A program made the translations under genes and the position numbers. Below the pieces are notes generated by a model that ran no database searches, had not been told where the DNA came from, and saw only the letters and a list, made by a program, of their open reading frames with translations. Shown piece by piece: positions 1 through 7,731 of a DNA stretch of 42,978 nt. This DNA is from UBA4660 sp034408895 (GTDB lineage Bacteria > Bacteroidota > Bacteroidia > Flavobacteriales_D > Sanyastnellaceae), in the NCBI GenBank assembly GCA_034408895.1, contig JAWXCI010000029.1:1-42978 (forward strand), read 5' to 3'. The number at the start of each line of letters is the position of its first letter. The first letter of the stretch is position 1.

Positions 1-345
1 ATCCCAGAAGTATTCAGCAGAAGTGATTTTTATGTTGCGTTGTTCTGTGGTTGATTCATCAATAAATATGACTGTAGAAAAAGGAGCGCTCCACGCTCCG
101 TTCACATCCAGCACACGGATTTTTAGTACATGGTTTCCTTCAGATGGAAGTGAGGAAGTATTTTCAAAAACAGTCTCAATGGCTTCATCGAAATTGCCAT
201 CAAGAACAGTTAATGCGTTACCACTGCCCGCTGACGGGTCAGTGTCCCAAAAATATTCTGCCGATGTGATCTGTTTGCTCTGAGCCAAAGCTGACAACGG
301 GCTAAAGAGCAAGACCAACAGGCAAGATTTAAGAAGGTGATTCAT
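1..345 (-). CDS. Secreted repeat protein with AEYFWD-type repeats (C-terminus beyond window)
   Basis: Reading from 345 leftward there is an open frame of 115 codons with no stop before the window edge, so only the N-terminus is visible. It starts with a clear Sec signal peptide ending ...LSALAQ at about residue 22. The mature part begins with an ITSAEYFWDTDP motif, and the same ITSAEYFWD string recurs at about residues 107-115, right at the edge. The protein is therefore built from repeats of about 85 residues, of which one and a bit are seen. Similar AEYF.DTDP repeats occur in Bacteroidota secreted proteins that usually end in a type IX secretion signal; that end cannot be seen here. It lies 108 bp downstream of the beta-helix gene on the same strand and may be co-transcribed with it. 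Function unknown. Confidence 0.75.
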   Translation of the reverse strand, partial: MNHLLKSCLLVLLFSPLSALAQSKQITSAEYFWDTDPSAGSGNALTVLDGNFDEAIETVFENTSSLPSEGNHVLKIRVLDVNGAWSAPFSTVIFIDESTTEQRNIKITSAEYFWD

Positions 346-369
346 TGGATATTGAACATTTGGCAATGA

Positions 370-436
370 GAATTGTGAATGTGATTTGAAGAATTGGTGT
401 GAGAGAATTGGAAATCGAATGCAGAATTCACAATTC
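370..436. repeat. 11-bp inverted repeat in the intergenic gap
   Basis: GAATTGTGAAT (370-380) is the exact reverse complement of ATTCACAATTC (426-436), with a 45-base spacer that itself contains related GAGAATTG-type words. It lies between two minus-strand secreted-protein genes. It could fold in the transcript as a processing or weak termination signal, but there is no T-run, so the role is not established. Confidence 0.35.
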
Positions 437-453
437 TTCCATCTCAATTCTCA

Positions 454-1680
454 CTACCTGTCGTATCCAAAAGCCTTAACAGAAAGTGTAGAACCCTGCC
501 TTACATTAAACGGAAACTTGACGAAATACACACGCGCTGCCCCGGTGAAAAGTGGGAAGAAATTGTTCAGTGTATAAGATCCGCCATAGGCACCGCCATC
601 GCCCACGGTCAAATCCAAATCGTAATATGGCTGAGCAGGATTGCCACCATTGATGGCTGAATTGCCAACGGCTAATGTTCCATCCGCATTGATGGTAAAT
701 GTTGTGTTGGTTGTGTTGTTGCCACTAAAAGTCCAGCCCGTAGATATCTCTATGTCAAAACTGCTGTCCACGTGGTTGTAATATACGTTGCTCTGACCGG
801 TACTGCCAGCATAGTAGATGCCGTATGATGTTCCTGTTGAGCTTTCGTCCAACACGTTGTTCATTATTTCCCAAACCGAACTGGTGCCGGGCGTTAGGTA
901 AATCCCGAAAGTGGAAGAGGTGTATTGTGCGTTGATGATGGTGTTGTTCCATATCAGATTGGCTACTGCGTTTGCATTGCCGCTGGCTACGTTTATTCCG
1001 TAGCCCTTATGCTGCAAATAGTTGTTGCGAATGTGGTAAACCTGCGGAGATCCGGAAACATAAATTGCCGATTCGTTGGTGTTGGTTACGTTCACTTTGT
1101 TGCCAACAATAAAACAAGTATCGGCCTGCCAGGTGCCGATTCCTACCAAGTTGCGAATGCCGTAAATGTTGCCGGTAATGTCATTTCCAATCACGTTTCC
1201 ATAATAAAACTGAACATAACCTACGTCAAGTCTGTTACCCACTATTTGTAAATCATAAGCTGCGTTGGCAAGTGAAATGAATCCGTTGATGAACCAACAA
1301 TCCATAACGCTCACATCGGTGCCACGCAAGGCAGAGGATCCTGTACCTTCCTGAATATTTCCAGAAGTGTTTTTCATTCCAATAATATTCACCTCGCGAC
1401 CGGTGGCCTTATCAATAGTGTAGTTGCCTTGCACAACAAACTGTGTGTTGTTGTCATAACTCAAAAATGTAAGGCTTTTGCTGATGGTAATGTTTTCTAT
1501 CCACGGTACCAAACCCGCGCGGTTCTTAATGATGATACGGTCGCCATTTACAGATGCAGCTACTGCCGAAGCAATAGTGTTATAGGTAGGCAGCGTTCCG
1601 AACTCTTCTACTATGAGGTCAGCCGCTTTCAACTGAAATGTAAAGGCAAGAAGAACAAGGGAGAATAATGATTTTTTCAT
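454..1680 (-). CDS. Secreted right-handed beta-helix repeat protein
   Basis: This 408-residue protein has a Sec signal peptide (MKKSLFSLVLLAFTFQLKA) and a body of short N/V/I/Y-rich stretches (for example IVGNRLDVG, VIGNDITGN, FIVGNKVNV, HIRNNYLQH, IMNNVLDE). These recur about every 22-30 residues, as expected for a parallel beta-helix of the pectate-lyase-like fold. No catalytic residues of a polysaccharide lyase can be identified. The end (VGDGGAYGGSYTLNNFFP, then VYFVKFPFNVRQGSTLSVKAFG in two pieces) looks like a conserved tail rather than a classic type A or B sorting domain. It is probably a surface or secreted carbohydrate-binding or adhesive protein. It lies upstream of, and is probably in one operon with, the AEYFWD-repeat gene. 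Confidence 0.8.
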   Translation of the reverse strand: MKKSLFSLVLLAFTFQLKAADLIVEEFGTLPTYNTIASAVAASVNGDRIIIKNRAGLVPWIENITISKSLTFLSYDNNTQFVVQGNYTIDKATGREVNIIGMKNTSGNIQEGTGSSALRGTDVSVMDCWFINGFISLANAAYDLQIVGNRLDVGYVQFYYGNVIGNDITGNIYGIRNLVGIGTWQADTCFIVGNKVNVTNTNESAIYVSGSPQVYHIRNNYLQHKGYGINVASGNANAVANLIWNNTIINAQYTSSTFGIYLTPGTSSVWEIMNNVLDESSTGTSYGIYYAGSTGQSNVYYNHVDSSFDIEISTGWTFSGNNTTNTTFTINADGTLAVGNSAINGGNPAQPYYDLDLTVGDGGAYGGSYTLNNFFPLFTGAARVYFVKFPFNVRQGSTLSVKAFGYDR

Positions 1681-1907
1681 TTTTGGAATTTGTTAGGTTA
1701 GAAAATTGTTTGGTTAGGTAATCCGGGCGCAATATAATAATGGACCTCATACTGACTCCAAATAAAATACGCATTGGCTTTGGTGCAAATCAAGAATTGT
1801 AGCATAAAATCTGACGGAAATGCAAAGTCAATTCGTGGAAAACGACTAAATTATGTTTGAATTGACAGATGAGAATTGTTTCACCTGTTCAGTCAGAATA
1901 CAATGAT

Positions 1908-2040
1908 TTATTTCATTAGTTTGTCCAGCCTAAACATCACTTCGGTTCGATTGCGCACGTCCAGTTTTTCATAGATATTTGGCAAGTGTGTTTTGATGGT
2001 GTTTACTGAAAGAAAAATATTTGCGCCTATTTCTTTGTTC
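1908..2040 (-). pseudogene. Remnant of a LuxR/NarL-type response regulator (C-terminal HTH only)
   Basis: Translating the minus strand from about 2040 to the stop at 1908-1910 gives SNKEIGANIFLSVNTIKTHL followed by PNIYEKLDVRNRTEVMFRLD. This is the recognition helix and C-terminal part of a GerE/LuxR HTH (family pattern SNKEIAxxLFLSVNTVKTHLxNIYxKLxVxNRxEA). No start codon and no receiver domain precede it. Upstream of SNKEIG the frame runs straight into short palindromic repeats. The gene has therefore lost everything but its last 40 or so codons. The fragment is too short to work alone. Family assignment is strong; the original role is unknown. Confidence 0.75.
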
Positions 2041-2049
2041 GACCCAACT

Positions 2050-2245
2050 CGCGCGAGTCTCCAGACTTCCCGAAGAATCGGGACAGGCTGTGTGTTCCAT
2101 CTTCAAGTCTCCAGACTTGCGATACTCCTCAGTGATTCACTTGCGCTTTCAAACGGATGTTGATTTTCCCTTAATGGCGTTAGCACGCGGCCAGTTTCAA
2201 AGTCCAGGTCTCTACTCGTGCGAGTCGCCAGACTTGCGACACGCT
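2050..2245. repeat. Cluster of short REP-like palindromes
   Basis: Three related hairpin units lie close together: AGTCT-CC-AGACT at 2056-2067, CAAGTCT-CC-AGACTTG at 2104-2119, and CGTGCGAGTCGCCAGACTTG at 2217-2236, the last extending to an outer CGTG/ACACG pairing at 2243. A different palindrome, TCCCGA-AGAA-TCGGGA, sits at 2068-2083. A partial copy is seen near 2199-2215. The cluster starts where the LuxR gene remnant breaks off. The 1681-2413 gap holds only this cluster and the remnant. The arrangement resembles bacterial REP/BIME clusters; no transposase is present here. Confidence 0.6.
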
Positions 2246-2413
2246 TATCGTGAAAATTTTCACAATGAAATTTATCACCATGGCGGGGATAAATCATTGG
2301 AGGAAATTTTGAAGAATTATCTGTTTGGGAAGCAGGGTGCGATGGAGTTTAATTACCAACAAATTGGACACCCGAAATATACTTCTTCTATTTGTATTTC
2401 TTGTGTTTGTTTA

Positions 2414-3058
2414 CTACTTTTCCAAGGGTTTTAAATCATAAATGCTTCTTATGGATGTAAATTCTTCTTCCATTTTTAAACCCAGGTCAATTAAATTTCC
2501 AGTTCTAACGTCAAACACCCAACCATAAATTTGAGGGAAGCCTGTTTTATACCATGCTCGCTGGACATGGTCAATTTTAATAATATTTATGCACTGCTCC
2601 TTTACATTCAGCTCCACAAGTTTATCAAAACGCTTTTGATTGTCTTCAATTGAGTCCAGTTCGGTTTGATGAAAGCGATAAACGTCTCTTAAAGTTTGCA
2701 ACCAGCTATTAAGCTGACCCATGTCACTTGGGTTCATGGCCACCTTAACGCCACCGCATTCATAATGACCGCAAATAATAATATGTTTTACTTTTAAATG
2801 TTCAACAGCATATTGGACTACCGCATTTAAATTATTATCGGTACTTACAACCAGGTTGGCAACGTTTCTGTGAATAAACACCTCGCCCGGCATAACTCCC
2901 ATCAAATCTTCAGCAGTTACACTGCTATCGGAACAGCCTATATAAAGAAATTCAGGGTGTTGCCCCTTAGAAAGGTTCGTGAAATACTCAGGGTCAACTT
3001 TTAATTTTTCAGCAACCCAATTTTTATTATTTTTAAATATGTTTTCCAGTGTGCTCAT
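2414..3058 (-). CDS. can: Beta-class carbonic anhydrase
   Basis: This 214-residue protein interconverts CO2 and bicarbonate in the cytoplasm. The zinc and catalytic residues of the beta class are all in place: Cys42 and Asp44 in GCSDSSV, and His98 and Cys101 in CGHYECGGV. The Asp44/Arg dyad partner is probably in FIHRNVANLV. Length and motif spacing match E. coli Can. It is the second gene of a two-gene unit: the bestrophin-like gene ends only 12 bp upstream on the same strand. No signal peptide is seen. The base composition is more AT-rich than in the flanking housekeeping genes. Family assignment is very secure; the link to the channel is inferred from context. Confidence 0.95.
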   Translation of the reverse strand: MSTLENIFKNNKNWVAEKLKVDPEYFTNLSKGQHPEFLYIGCSDSSVTAEDLMGVMPGEVFIHRNVANLVVSTDNNLNAVVQYAVEHLKVKHIIICGHYECGGVKVAMNPSDMGQLNSWLQTLRDVYRFHQTELDSIEDNQKRFDKLVELNVKEQCINIIKIDHVQRAWYKTGFPQIYGWVFDVRTGNLIDLGLKMEEEFTSIRSIYDLKPLEK

Positions 3059-3070
3059 TGTAAATTTATA

Positions 3071-4057
3071 TTAAAGTAATACATCATCTATAGGTTGTAA
3101 TTTTTCAGGAATTTCTGTTTCGCCAAGCAACTCTTTAATATCTATTTCAATGTTGCGGCAAATGGTGCTCATGGGCGTATCGTTAACAGAGCTATCAAAA
3201 GGATTTTCGCTGAACTCGCCAATTTGTTCCATAGTGAAAAACACCCATGAGATAAGCAGCGAAAATGGAATAGTTAGCCATGCGCCATGTTCACCGATTT
3301 TATTTAATTCGTTTAGCAATGCAAAAGGCAATAAGGCTATAAAGAGTTTGACAAACACTCTACTGAATACACTGTATTGTCTGAAGAGTGGGGTTGTTTT
3401 TATTCGCTCGCAACCTCCTTGCAAATTATATAGTTCATTAAAGTATTTCAAAATATCAGAATGTTCAAAGTCATCAATTACTCTGTCTTTTTTTAATTTG
3501 CCTATTACTACATATTGATGCTTCAAAATAAGACTTGCTATATTCGATTTATCTTTCATGTTTTCGTGATATTGCATCTTATCGTAATGCTTAAATATTT
3601 GACGAACCCCTTCGTTGTATTCTTGTAACTCATGATGCTCAGTTTTAAAAATTTGATGCAGATTTTCTTTACTTGTCGCCCAGGGTATCGTTCGTCTTAA
3701 TTGAAGGCGTAAAACATTTATATAAGCTAAATGTCGATAAAGAATGTCTTTACGAATTTCCTTGTCATCTGTGCAGGCAATAATCATGGCAGCTAACGAA
3801 CGACTGGTGTTTGTTACTCCTCCCCAAAGTCTCCGGCCTTCCCAAAGTCTGTCATATGCGTTATTATTTTTGAAACCTATATAAAATGCTACGGCAGTAC
3901 CTATGGTGCCAACTGGCAAAAATGGAATTGCAATAAAGGTAAAATTTAGAACTTTATAAAGTACAACAGCAAAGGCTGAAATGATAAATGTGATAATCAG
4001 GTTTTTTCTCGCAAAGTGCCAGAGCATTGCAAATTGAAAATCTTTTCCTACGTACAT
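3071..4057 (-). CDS. Bestrophin family anion channel-like membrane protein
   Basis: This 328-residue membrane protein has hydrophobic segments at about residues 20-60 and 225-265. It carries the bacterial bestrophin signature YIGFKNNNAYDRLWEGRR followed by LWGGVTNTSR. Near the C-terminus ENPFDSSVNDTPM and CRNIEIDIKELL match the conserved bestrophin region that in the eukaryotic channels contributes to the Ca2+ clasp. Bacterial bestrophins form pentameric ion channels in the inner membrane, and family members conduct anions including bicarbonate or, in some bacteria, cations. It lies directly upstream of the carbonic anhydrase (12-bp gap), which suggests bicarbonate as a substrate; that is inference. 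The upstream gap (4058-4191) is AT-rich and holds the likely promoter. Confidence 0.88.
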   Translation of the reverse strand: MYVGKDFQFAMLWHFARKNLIITFIISAFAVVLYKVLNFTFIAIPFLPVGTIGTAVAFYIGFKNNNAYDRLWEGRRLWGGVTNTSRSLAAMIIACTDDKEIRKDILYRHLAYINVLRLQLRRTIPWATSKENLHQIFKTEHHELQEYNEGVRQIFKHYDKMQYHENMKDKSNIASLILKHQYVVIGKLKKDRVIDDFEHSDILKYFNELYNLQGGCERIKTTPLFRQYSVFSRVFVKLFIALLPFALLNELNKIGEHGAWLTIPFSLLISWVFFTMEQIGEFSENPFDSSVNDTPMSTICRNIEIDIKELLGETEIPEKLQPIDDVLL

Positions 4058-4191
4058 ATTATTAGTTTATTATCGGTTCAAATGTAAGATAATTTTAATT
4101 ATTGGTGATTATGCGTGATATGTTTATATTGCATTTGTTTGCAAATTTGTGAATAGTAGTGCCGTTCATTCTGTGGGACGAACAAGTTAGT

Positions 4192-4683
4192 TTACAAATT
4201 TAGTTTCTCTTTTACCTGTTTGATGAATACCGAATTTTCTCTTTTATTGGGAGATAATGCAAGCAGAGGTTTATTCAACTTTTCATCGGGTTTGTAGATA
4301 AATTGTTCATGTCTTGGATTTATATCCATCAACTTTGGGTAAACCCAAATCTGATAACTATGAAACGGTTCTGTTTGGGATGCATTAAACTCACTGTGCA
4401 TAATTCGTGTTCCTGCACTCATAGTTTGCACCGAGTTTTGATGGATTACACCTTCACCTCCGGTATTGTCCGTGTGTGCTTGTTCACCTTTCAAAACAAT
4501 GGTGCTAATTTCCATATTTTGGTGAGGGTGCATTTCAAAACCTTGTCCTGCCTTAACTATGTCGTCAGCAAAACCACATAGTTCACCAAAGTGAGTTTGA
4601 AAAGGCGCGAAGGAATACGCACTTGTTTTCCAAGTGTCTTTCTTATGTATTCGTTCCGTGCTTTTTCTTACTAAGTATTTCAT
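4192..4683 (-). CDS. Pirin family protein, C-terminal cupin largely missing
   Basis: The protein has 163 residues against about 230-290 for typical pirins. The N-terminal cupin is complete: metal ligands in MHPHQNMEI, GEQAHTDNTGG, then VQTMSAGTRIMHSEFN, which together supply the His/His/His/Glu set. The inter-domain stretch LLALSPNKRENSVFIKQ is also present, but where the second cupin should follow with its D(A/V) strand the frame ends in VKEKLNL. None of the missing domain is found in the next 134 bases. It is either a truncated gene or a functional one-cupin variant. Pirins such as YhhW have quercetinase-like activity; the role here is unknown. It is preceded 13 bp upstream by a decayed NTF2-like reading frame. 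Confidence 0.7.
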   Translation of the reverse strand: MKYLVRKSTERIHKKDTWKTSAYSFAPFQTHFGELCGFADDIVKAGQGFEMHPHQNMEISTIVLKGEQAHTDNTGGEGVIHQNSVQTMSAGTRIMHSEFNASQTEPFHSYQIWVYPKLMDINPRHEQFIYKPDEKLNKPLLALSPNKRENSVFIKQVKEKLNL

Positions 4684-4695
4684 TTTATTATTGAT

Positions 4696-4872
4696 TCATT
4701 TTAAAACTCGCATCCACAGTTTGTTTGCGATGTGCAATTTTCCATGCTCATTTACTTTTTTAAAAGTGGAAATGTAATAGCCGGTAGCCACCCCGCTCAT
4801 CATTTCCCTCACTCCCCGCTTATCACCTACCCATACATTCGCCCGCTTTTCAAAAATCCAAACCCAATCTAC
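4696..4872 (-). pseudogene. C-terminal remnant of an NTF2-like protein
   Basis: The minus strand from 4872 to the TGA at 4696-4698 reads VDWVWIFEKRANVWVGDKRG and ends GYYISTFKKVNEHGKLHIAN, KLWMRVLK. The pattern of a beta strand ending in F.K.NG.W.I.NK.W is that of the last strands of NTF2/SnoaL-like (lumazine-binding-like) proteins. There is no start codon: an in-frame TAG lies at 4873-4875, overlapping the start of the oligopeptidase gene on the other strand. The 5' part appears to have been lost. The similarity is judged by eye on a short stretch. Confidence 0.4.
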
Positions 4873-4874
4873 CT

Positions 4875-7064
4875 ATGTACAAGCACATTCTGCCATTAGC
4901 TCTGCTGCCGCTTTTATTTACCGCCTGCAACAACACAGACACAACTACCTCAGCACATCCTGCATTTACCATGAACGAAGACGGAGCACCCATCGCCAAA
5001 AAAGAAGCGCATCCCACCACCATCAACGGTGCAACACTGGAAGACAATTACTTCTGGATGCGCCTCAGCGATGAACAGAAGGAGGCCAAAACACCCGATG
5101 CACAAACCAAGAATGTGGTGGATTACCTCAATGCCGAAAATGCTTACACCGAAAAGAAGCTGGCGCATGTAAAAGATTTCCGCGAGAAACTTTTTCAGGA
5201 GATGAAAGGCCGCATCAAGGAAGATGACCAGAGCGTGCCGGTGAAGGACAATGGTTATTGGTACTACACGCGTTTCGAGGCAGGAAAGGATTACGCCTAC
5301 TACTGCCGCAAGAAAGACAGCATGGAAACAGGCAAAGAAGAAATTCTTGTGAATGCTCCTGAACGCGCTGCCGGTCACGATTACTATTCGCTTGGTGGTT
5401 GGGACGTGAGCGAAGACAATAAAATCCTCGGCATGTCGGAAGATTTCGTGAGCCGGAGGATGTACGAAGTCATTTTCAAAAACCTCGAACAGGGAGAAAT
5501 GCTTCCTGACAAGCTCACCGATGTGAGTGGTGGCGGAGTTACATGGGCCAACGACAACAAAACGGTTTTCTACACGAAGAAGGACACCCTCACGCTGCGC
5601 GAATCGCAAATCTGGAAACACACGCTCGGCACCTCACAGGCCGATGATGTGATGGTGTACGAAGAGAAGGACGAAGAATTTTACACGGGCGTTTACAAAA
5701 CCAAGAGCAAAAAGTTCATCGTGATTGCGAGCACACAAACACTCACTTCAGAATACCGCGTGCTGGATGCCGACAATCCGGATGCTGCATGGCAGGTGAT
5801 ACAGCCCCGCACGGAAAATCTTGAATACAGCATTGACCATTACGAGGACAAGTTTTACATCGTGACGAATCTCGATGCAAAAAACTTCCGCCTTATGGAA
5901 TGCCCGCTGGACAAAACAACAAAAGAGAATTGGAAAGATGTTATTCCTCACCGCACCGATGTGTTGCTGGAAGGCATCGAAATCTTCAAGGAGTTTTTAG
6001 TAGTTGAAGAACGCAAAGGCGGCCTGTCTCAATTGCACATCAAGCGCTGGGACGGCAAGGCCGATTACTACATGGAATTTCAAGATCCCACTTACGGAAT
6101 GGGCGTTGGAACCAACCTGGATTTCGACACACACATTCTGCGTTATGGGTATTCATCTTTCATCACACCCGGCAGCACGTATGATTATGACATGACCACC
6201 AAAGAGCGCAAACTTCTCAAGCAAACCGAAGTGGTGGGCGGATACAATCCTGAAGAATACGCGAGTGAATACATTCAGGCCACGGCTAATGACGGCACGA
6301 AGATTCCGGTTTCCATTATGTACAAAAAATCACTCTTCAAACATGACGGCACTTCTCCGCTTCTTCTTTATGGCTACGGTTCGTATGGTGCAAGTATGGA
6401 TGCGGGATTTTCCACCACGCGCCTCAGTCTTCTCGACCGCGGTTTTGTTTACGCCATTGCACACATCCGTGGTGGCCAGGAGTTAGGCCGCTTCTGGTAC
6501 GAAGACGGAAAGCTGCTGAAGAAGAAAAACACATTTACCGATTTCATCGACTGCGGAGAATTTCTGGTTGAACAGAAATACGTAGCGAAGGATAAACTCT
6601 TTGCAATGGGTGGAAGCGCTGGCGGATTGCTGATGGGCGCAGTCACCAATATGGCTCCCGACCTTTGGAGAGGAGTTGTTTCAGCAGTTCCGTTTGTGGA
6701 TGTCATCAACACGATGCTCGATGAAACCATTCCTCTTACCACAGGAGAATTTGATGAATGGGGAAATCCGAAAGAGAAACAGTCATTCGACTACATGCTC
6801 TCTTATTCTCCGTACGACCAAATCGAAAAGAAGAACTACCCGAACATTCTTATCACCACAGGTTATTGGGACAGCCAGGTGCAATACTGGGAACCCGCGA
6901 AGTATTTGGCCAAGATGCGCGACATGAAAACAGACAACAACCATCTACTGATGTGGTGCAACATGGATGCCGGCCACGGTGGCAAGAGCGGAAGATTTGA
7001 AGCGCTGAAAGAGTATGCGTTGGAGTATGCTTTTATGCTGGACCTTGCGGGGATAAAAGAATGA
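4875..7064 (+). CDS. ptrB: Oligopeptidase B-type prolyl oligopeptidase family lipoprotein (S9A)
   Basis: This is a 729-residue serine peptidase of the S9A family that cleaves short peptides, in oligopeptidase B usually after Lys or Arg. The N-terminus is a lipoprotein signal (LLPLLFTAC, lipid-modified Cys18), so it acts in the periplasm or at the outer membrane rather than in the cytosol as E. coli PtrB does. Residues about 40-460 form the beta-propeller and the C-terminal third the alpha/beta hydrolase. The catalytic triad is visible: Ser581 in GGSAGG, Asp666 in GYWDSQVQYWEP and His701 in DAGHGGKSGR. GEFDEWGNP and YSPYD are typical of the oligopeptidase B branch. The gene stands alone on the plus strand, convergent with the HAD gene. 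Confidence 0.9.
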   Translation: MYKHILPLALLPLLFTACNNTDTTTSAHPAFTMNEDGAPIAKKEAHPTTINGATLEDNYFWMRLSDEQKEAKTPDAQTKNVVDYLNAENAYTEKKLAHVKDFREKLFQEMKGRIKEDDQSVPVKDNGYWYYTRFEAGKDYAYYCRKKDSMETGKEEILVNAPERAAGHDYYSLGGWDVSEDNKILGMSEDFVSRRMYEVIFKNLEQGEMLPDKLTDVSGGGVTWANDNKTVFYTKKDTLTLRESQIWKHTLGTSQADDVMVYEEKDEEFYTGVYKTKSKKFIVIASTQTLTSEYRVLDADNPDAAWQVIQPRTENLEYSIDHYEDKFYIVTNLDAKNFRLMECPLDKTTKENWKDVIPHRTDVLLEGIEIFKEFLVVEERKGGLSQLHIKRWDGKADYYMEFQDPTYGMGVGTNLDFDTHILRYGYSSFITPGSTYDYDMTTKERKLLKQTEVVGGYNPEEYASEYIQATANDGTKIPVSIMYKKSLFKHDGTSPLLLYGYGSYGASMDAGFSTTRLSLLDRGFVYAIAHIRGGQELGRFWYEDGKLLKKKNTFTDFIDCGEFLVEQKYVAKDKLFAMGGSAGGLLMGAVTNMAPDLWRGVVSAVPFVDVINTMLDETIPLTTGEFDEWGNPKEKQSFDYMLSYSPYDQIEKKNYPNILITTGYWDSQVQYWEPAKYLAKMRDMKTDNNHLLMWCNMDAGHGGKSGRFEALKEYALEYAFMLDLAGIKE

Positions 7065-7104
7065 TTGTGTTCAGTTGATTTCTCAATTTCACTTCTCAAT
7101 TCGC

Positions 7105-7731
7105 TCAAGCTGAAACAAATTGTGTGGCGCGAAGTCCAGCTCGCCCCGCGCCTTCCACATGCTGACTTGAATCATCAATGAAGAGTGTTTCAGCCGGATT
7201 GAGATTGTATAAAGTGCAAACTTTTTGAAACGCTTCAACATGTGGTTTGCGCAATCCGAGTTCATGTGAGTAAATGATTTTCTCGAAATGAGATTGGAAT
7301 TTTTCCAGGCCGTACGTTTCGTCCACCATCTTTTCAAACACAGGGGCATGTATTGCATTGGTGTTGCTGAAGATGAAAGTCCGAAATCCTTGCTCCTGAA
7401 AGTTTTTTACCAATTCAGCGTGTGGATTCCACAAACCAATGAGGATACAATTCCATGCTTCCAGAATTTTACTGCGCTGGATATTTGGCGCGTGGCTGTT
7501 TAACCAGGCAAGAAATTCTTCGCCTGAAATTTTTCCTGTTTCAAGTTGATCGAAAATTGGATCTTGATTTCCCTGCGAATAGAGTTCTGTAAAGTTTCCG
7601 AAGCCGAGCTTTTGAAACGCACGAACGGGTGCGTGGTAGTCAATCTCGAACAGCACTCCACCAAAATCGAAGATGATGTTTTTGATTCCTTTAAGATCAA
7701 TCCGGGAAATGAAACGCTCGAGTGCTGACAT
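7105..7731 (-). CDS. HAD family hydrolase (YihX-like phosphatase)
   Basis: The haloacid dehalogenase motifs appear in order: I, IIFDFGGVLFEID (nucleophile Asp in DFGGV); II, FIFSNTNAIH; III, the Lys in GLRKPHVEAF; IV, ETLFIDDSS. The helical cap between motifs I and II places it in HAD subfamily IA, close to the glucose-1-phosphate phosphatase YihX type; the true substrate cannot be read from sequence. I chose the start at 7731 (MSALERF), which overlaps the stop of the upstream HU/SPOR gene as TAATG and suggests translational coupling. An in-frame start seven codons earlier (7752) is possible. Confidence 0.88.
   Translation of the reverse strand: MSALERFISRIDLKGIKNIIFDFGGVLFEIDYHAPVRAFQKLGFGNFTELYSQGNQDPIFDQLETGKISGEEFLAWLNSHAPNIQRSKILEAWNCILIGLWNPHAELVKNFQEQGFRTFIFSNTNAIHAPVFEKMVDETYGLEKFQSHFEKIIYSHELGLRKPHVEAFQKVCTLYNLNPAETLFIDDSSQHVEGAGRAGLRATQFVSA

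Noticed and set aside
2021..2434. 137-codon plus-strand frame over the repeat cluster
   Set aside because: It reads through palindromic repeats and the antisense of the LuxR remnant and ends inside the carbonic anhydrase gene; no coding evidence.
4950..5621. 223-codon frame opposite the oligopeptidase gene
   Set aside because: The plus-strand gene has a complete peptidase with catalytic triad; the antisense frame is low-information and overlaps it fully.
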